Of a stretch of DNA of 41,181 nt, positions 40,105 through 41,181 are shown piece by piece; the stretch's first letter is position 1, and the number at the start of each line of letters is the position of its first letter. The notes under the pieces were generated by a model. That model was given only the letters and a program-made list of their open reading frames with translations, searched no databases and had not been told where the DNA came from. The DNA is from Chara braunii. Taxonomy: Eukaryota > Streptophyta > Charophyceae > Charales > Characeae. Location of the stretch: NCBI GenBank assembly GCA_003427395.1, contig BFEA01000284.1:2019296-2060476 (forward strand). The letters run 5' to 3'. Position numbers and translations under genes: made by a program.

Positions 40105-40985
40105 CCATCTCGTCGTTCGTCCATCTGCATTGGGCCTGCTGCTTGGGCTGCCAGGCAGATTCTGAGGTACGTCATTCTTTCCCTCATCCACTGTGTTTGG
40201 ATGCCCCAGCACGGNGGCCTTTGGAAGCCCTTTGGTGTGATGGCCACTGATTTCTGCCAATTAATCCATGCACCTGGATTATGTTCACACCTTGTAGTAA
40301 CCTGCTTGACTGCATCCAGCTCTATGATGGAGGTCCCGATCACTGCCCCTGCATCGCAGCAAATGCTGTTGATTTGATGCGGTCCCCAGACTTCAGCTCG
40401 ACACCTTTGATATCCTTGTTGACCCCTATCGTCTTGTGAAGATGCTCTACGTACATAATGTACAGCGCGGGTGCCATTGGGAAGCCTTGCCTAATGGATC
40501 TAGTTGTTTCGATCGCATGAGATTCCAACAGCATTCTAATCATTACCCTAAATGTACTGCCGAACCCTCTCCTCGTTCCCTCGTCCAGAAACTGCCACCT
40601 CACCCTCAGAAAACCAGGGAGATACCCGCTGATCCTCTGTCAATTCAAGGACGGTCTAGCCGTCAAGATGCTGTCGGCTATTTGTCTTTGCGGTTCACCA
40701 CCACTAATCTATCAGCAAGGACCCTCAACCAGATCTTGTGGCCTGAGTGGTAAATGGACACCGACTTCCTGTTTTTCACCTCTTCCTTACTTCCCTTTTT
40801 GTATACAAAGACAGTATAAGCTGCTGCAAAATTCTCCGGGACCCTGTGTGGCTGGGTCACTCATTATAGGCTGCTGCCATTTATGGGGCCAATAGCGTCA
40901 CACGCTCCTTGAAAAACTCCACTGGCTCGCTATACAAACCTGGTGCTTTATGTGATGGGAGCCTACTAGCCTAGGCGTGTCTTGC
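40105..40985 (-). pseudogene. LINE A: reverse-transcriptase fragment, decayed, motif A missing
   Basis: On the minus strand: KAPGLYSEPVEFFKE near 40950-40905, fingers YKKGSKEEVKNR near 40800-40765, motif B SIRQGFPMAPAL near 40500, a degenerate motif C (AFAAMQ near 40365-40348), motif D GAWINWQKSVAI near 40275-40240, and a YLRICLA segment near 40170. The F-D-x-x-K-A-Y-D motif expected between fingers and motif B is absent, replaced by a shorter unrelated stretch. Frameshifts and stops occur. Not functional. Confidence 0.7.
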
Positions 40986-41160
40986 GTGCATTTTTTTTTT
41001 AGTTTTTATTTTTGTGTTGTACATGCGTTTGAAATCAGACTTGATCCCTGAAGGCTATCAGGCCACCCTGGGCTGAAAAGGCCACCGTTGTCAGATTAGA
41101 CACAAGATTGAATTTACCTGGGCTGGTTAGTCCGATGATAATACCTCAAGGCCATCGCCC

Positions 41161-41181
41161 TTTTTTTTTTTTTTTTTTTTT
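41161..41181. repeat. Terminal T run
   Basis: An uninterrupted run of 21 T reaches the right edge. It could be the A tail of a minus-strand retroelement lying beyond the window. Confidence 0.85.

Overview
This is eukaryotic nuclear DNA, most likely from a streptophyte (land-plant/charophyte lineage). My best guess is a large-genome charophycean alga such as Chara, but this is inferred from content, not from a search. The reasons are: a long ORF whose N-terminus reads like the ARM domain of plant SINE1/SINE2 nuclear-envelope proteins and whose C-terminus is a membrane span ending in LVPT (a plant KASH tail); several plant-type LINEs with a C-terminal zf-RVT zinc finger; dense AAT, CT and GT microsatellites; and retroelement decay dominated by C-to-T/G-to-A changes, as expected for methylated plant DNA. 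There is no bacterial-style gene packing, and almost the whole window is non-coding or repeat-derived.

Layout. 1-217: three copies of a 71-bp tandem repeat. 218-4280: no recognisable gene, but a long inverted-repeat pair and a few degenerate satellite units. 4285-5188: eleven small stem-loops with two related conserved loops and stems that differ from unit to unit while staying complementary. This is the most unusual structure in the window. 5480-5845: three ~120-bp repeats and a leader-like sequence that may be retroelement-derived. 6850-7545: a ~130-bp direct repeat. 8160-12433: (AAT)n arrays, one of which carries a 760-bp hAT-like non-autonomous transposon. 12715-13440: a six-unit satellite. 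14050-14248: two tRNA-like Pol III elements. About 15150-21890: a nearly complete but dead LINE (ORF1 with CCHC knuckle; ORF2 with endonuclease, reverse transcriptase and zf-RVT). 22010-23003: an inverted-repeat-bounded block and a perfect 23-bp hairpin. 23275-23470: two more tRNA-like elements.

25340-32188 is the one convincing host gene: a continuous 2,282-codon reading frame for a giant SINE-type KASH protein. It has an ARM domain at about residues 31-305, a ~1,940-residue low-complexity linker, a membrane span at about 2249-2270 and a 12-residue tail ending LVPT. A 35-codon uORF ends 2 nt before its start codon. From 32.2 kb to the end there are short tandem duplications, two minus-strand LINE fragments (about 34.1-36.2 kb and 40.1-41.0 kb) and a 34-bp-stem hairpin at 39.85 kb.

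The supplied sequence has four ambiguous bases (30585, 30883, 38852, 40215). The one at 30883 falls in a TAN codon of the KASH gene and therefore decides whether the frame is really open.
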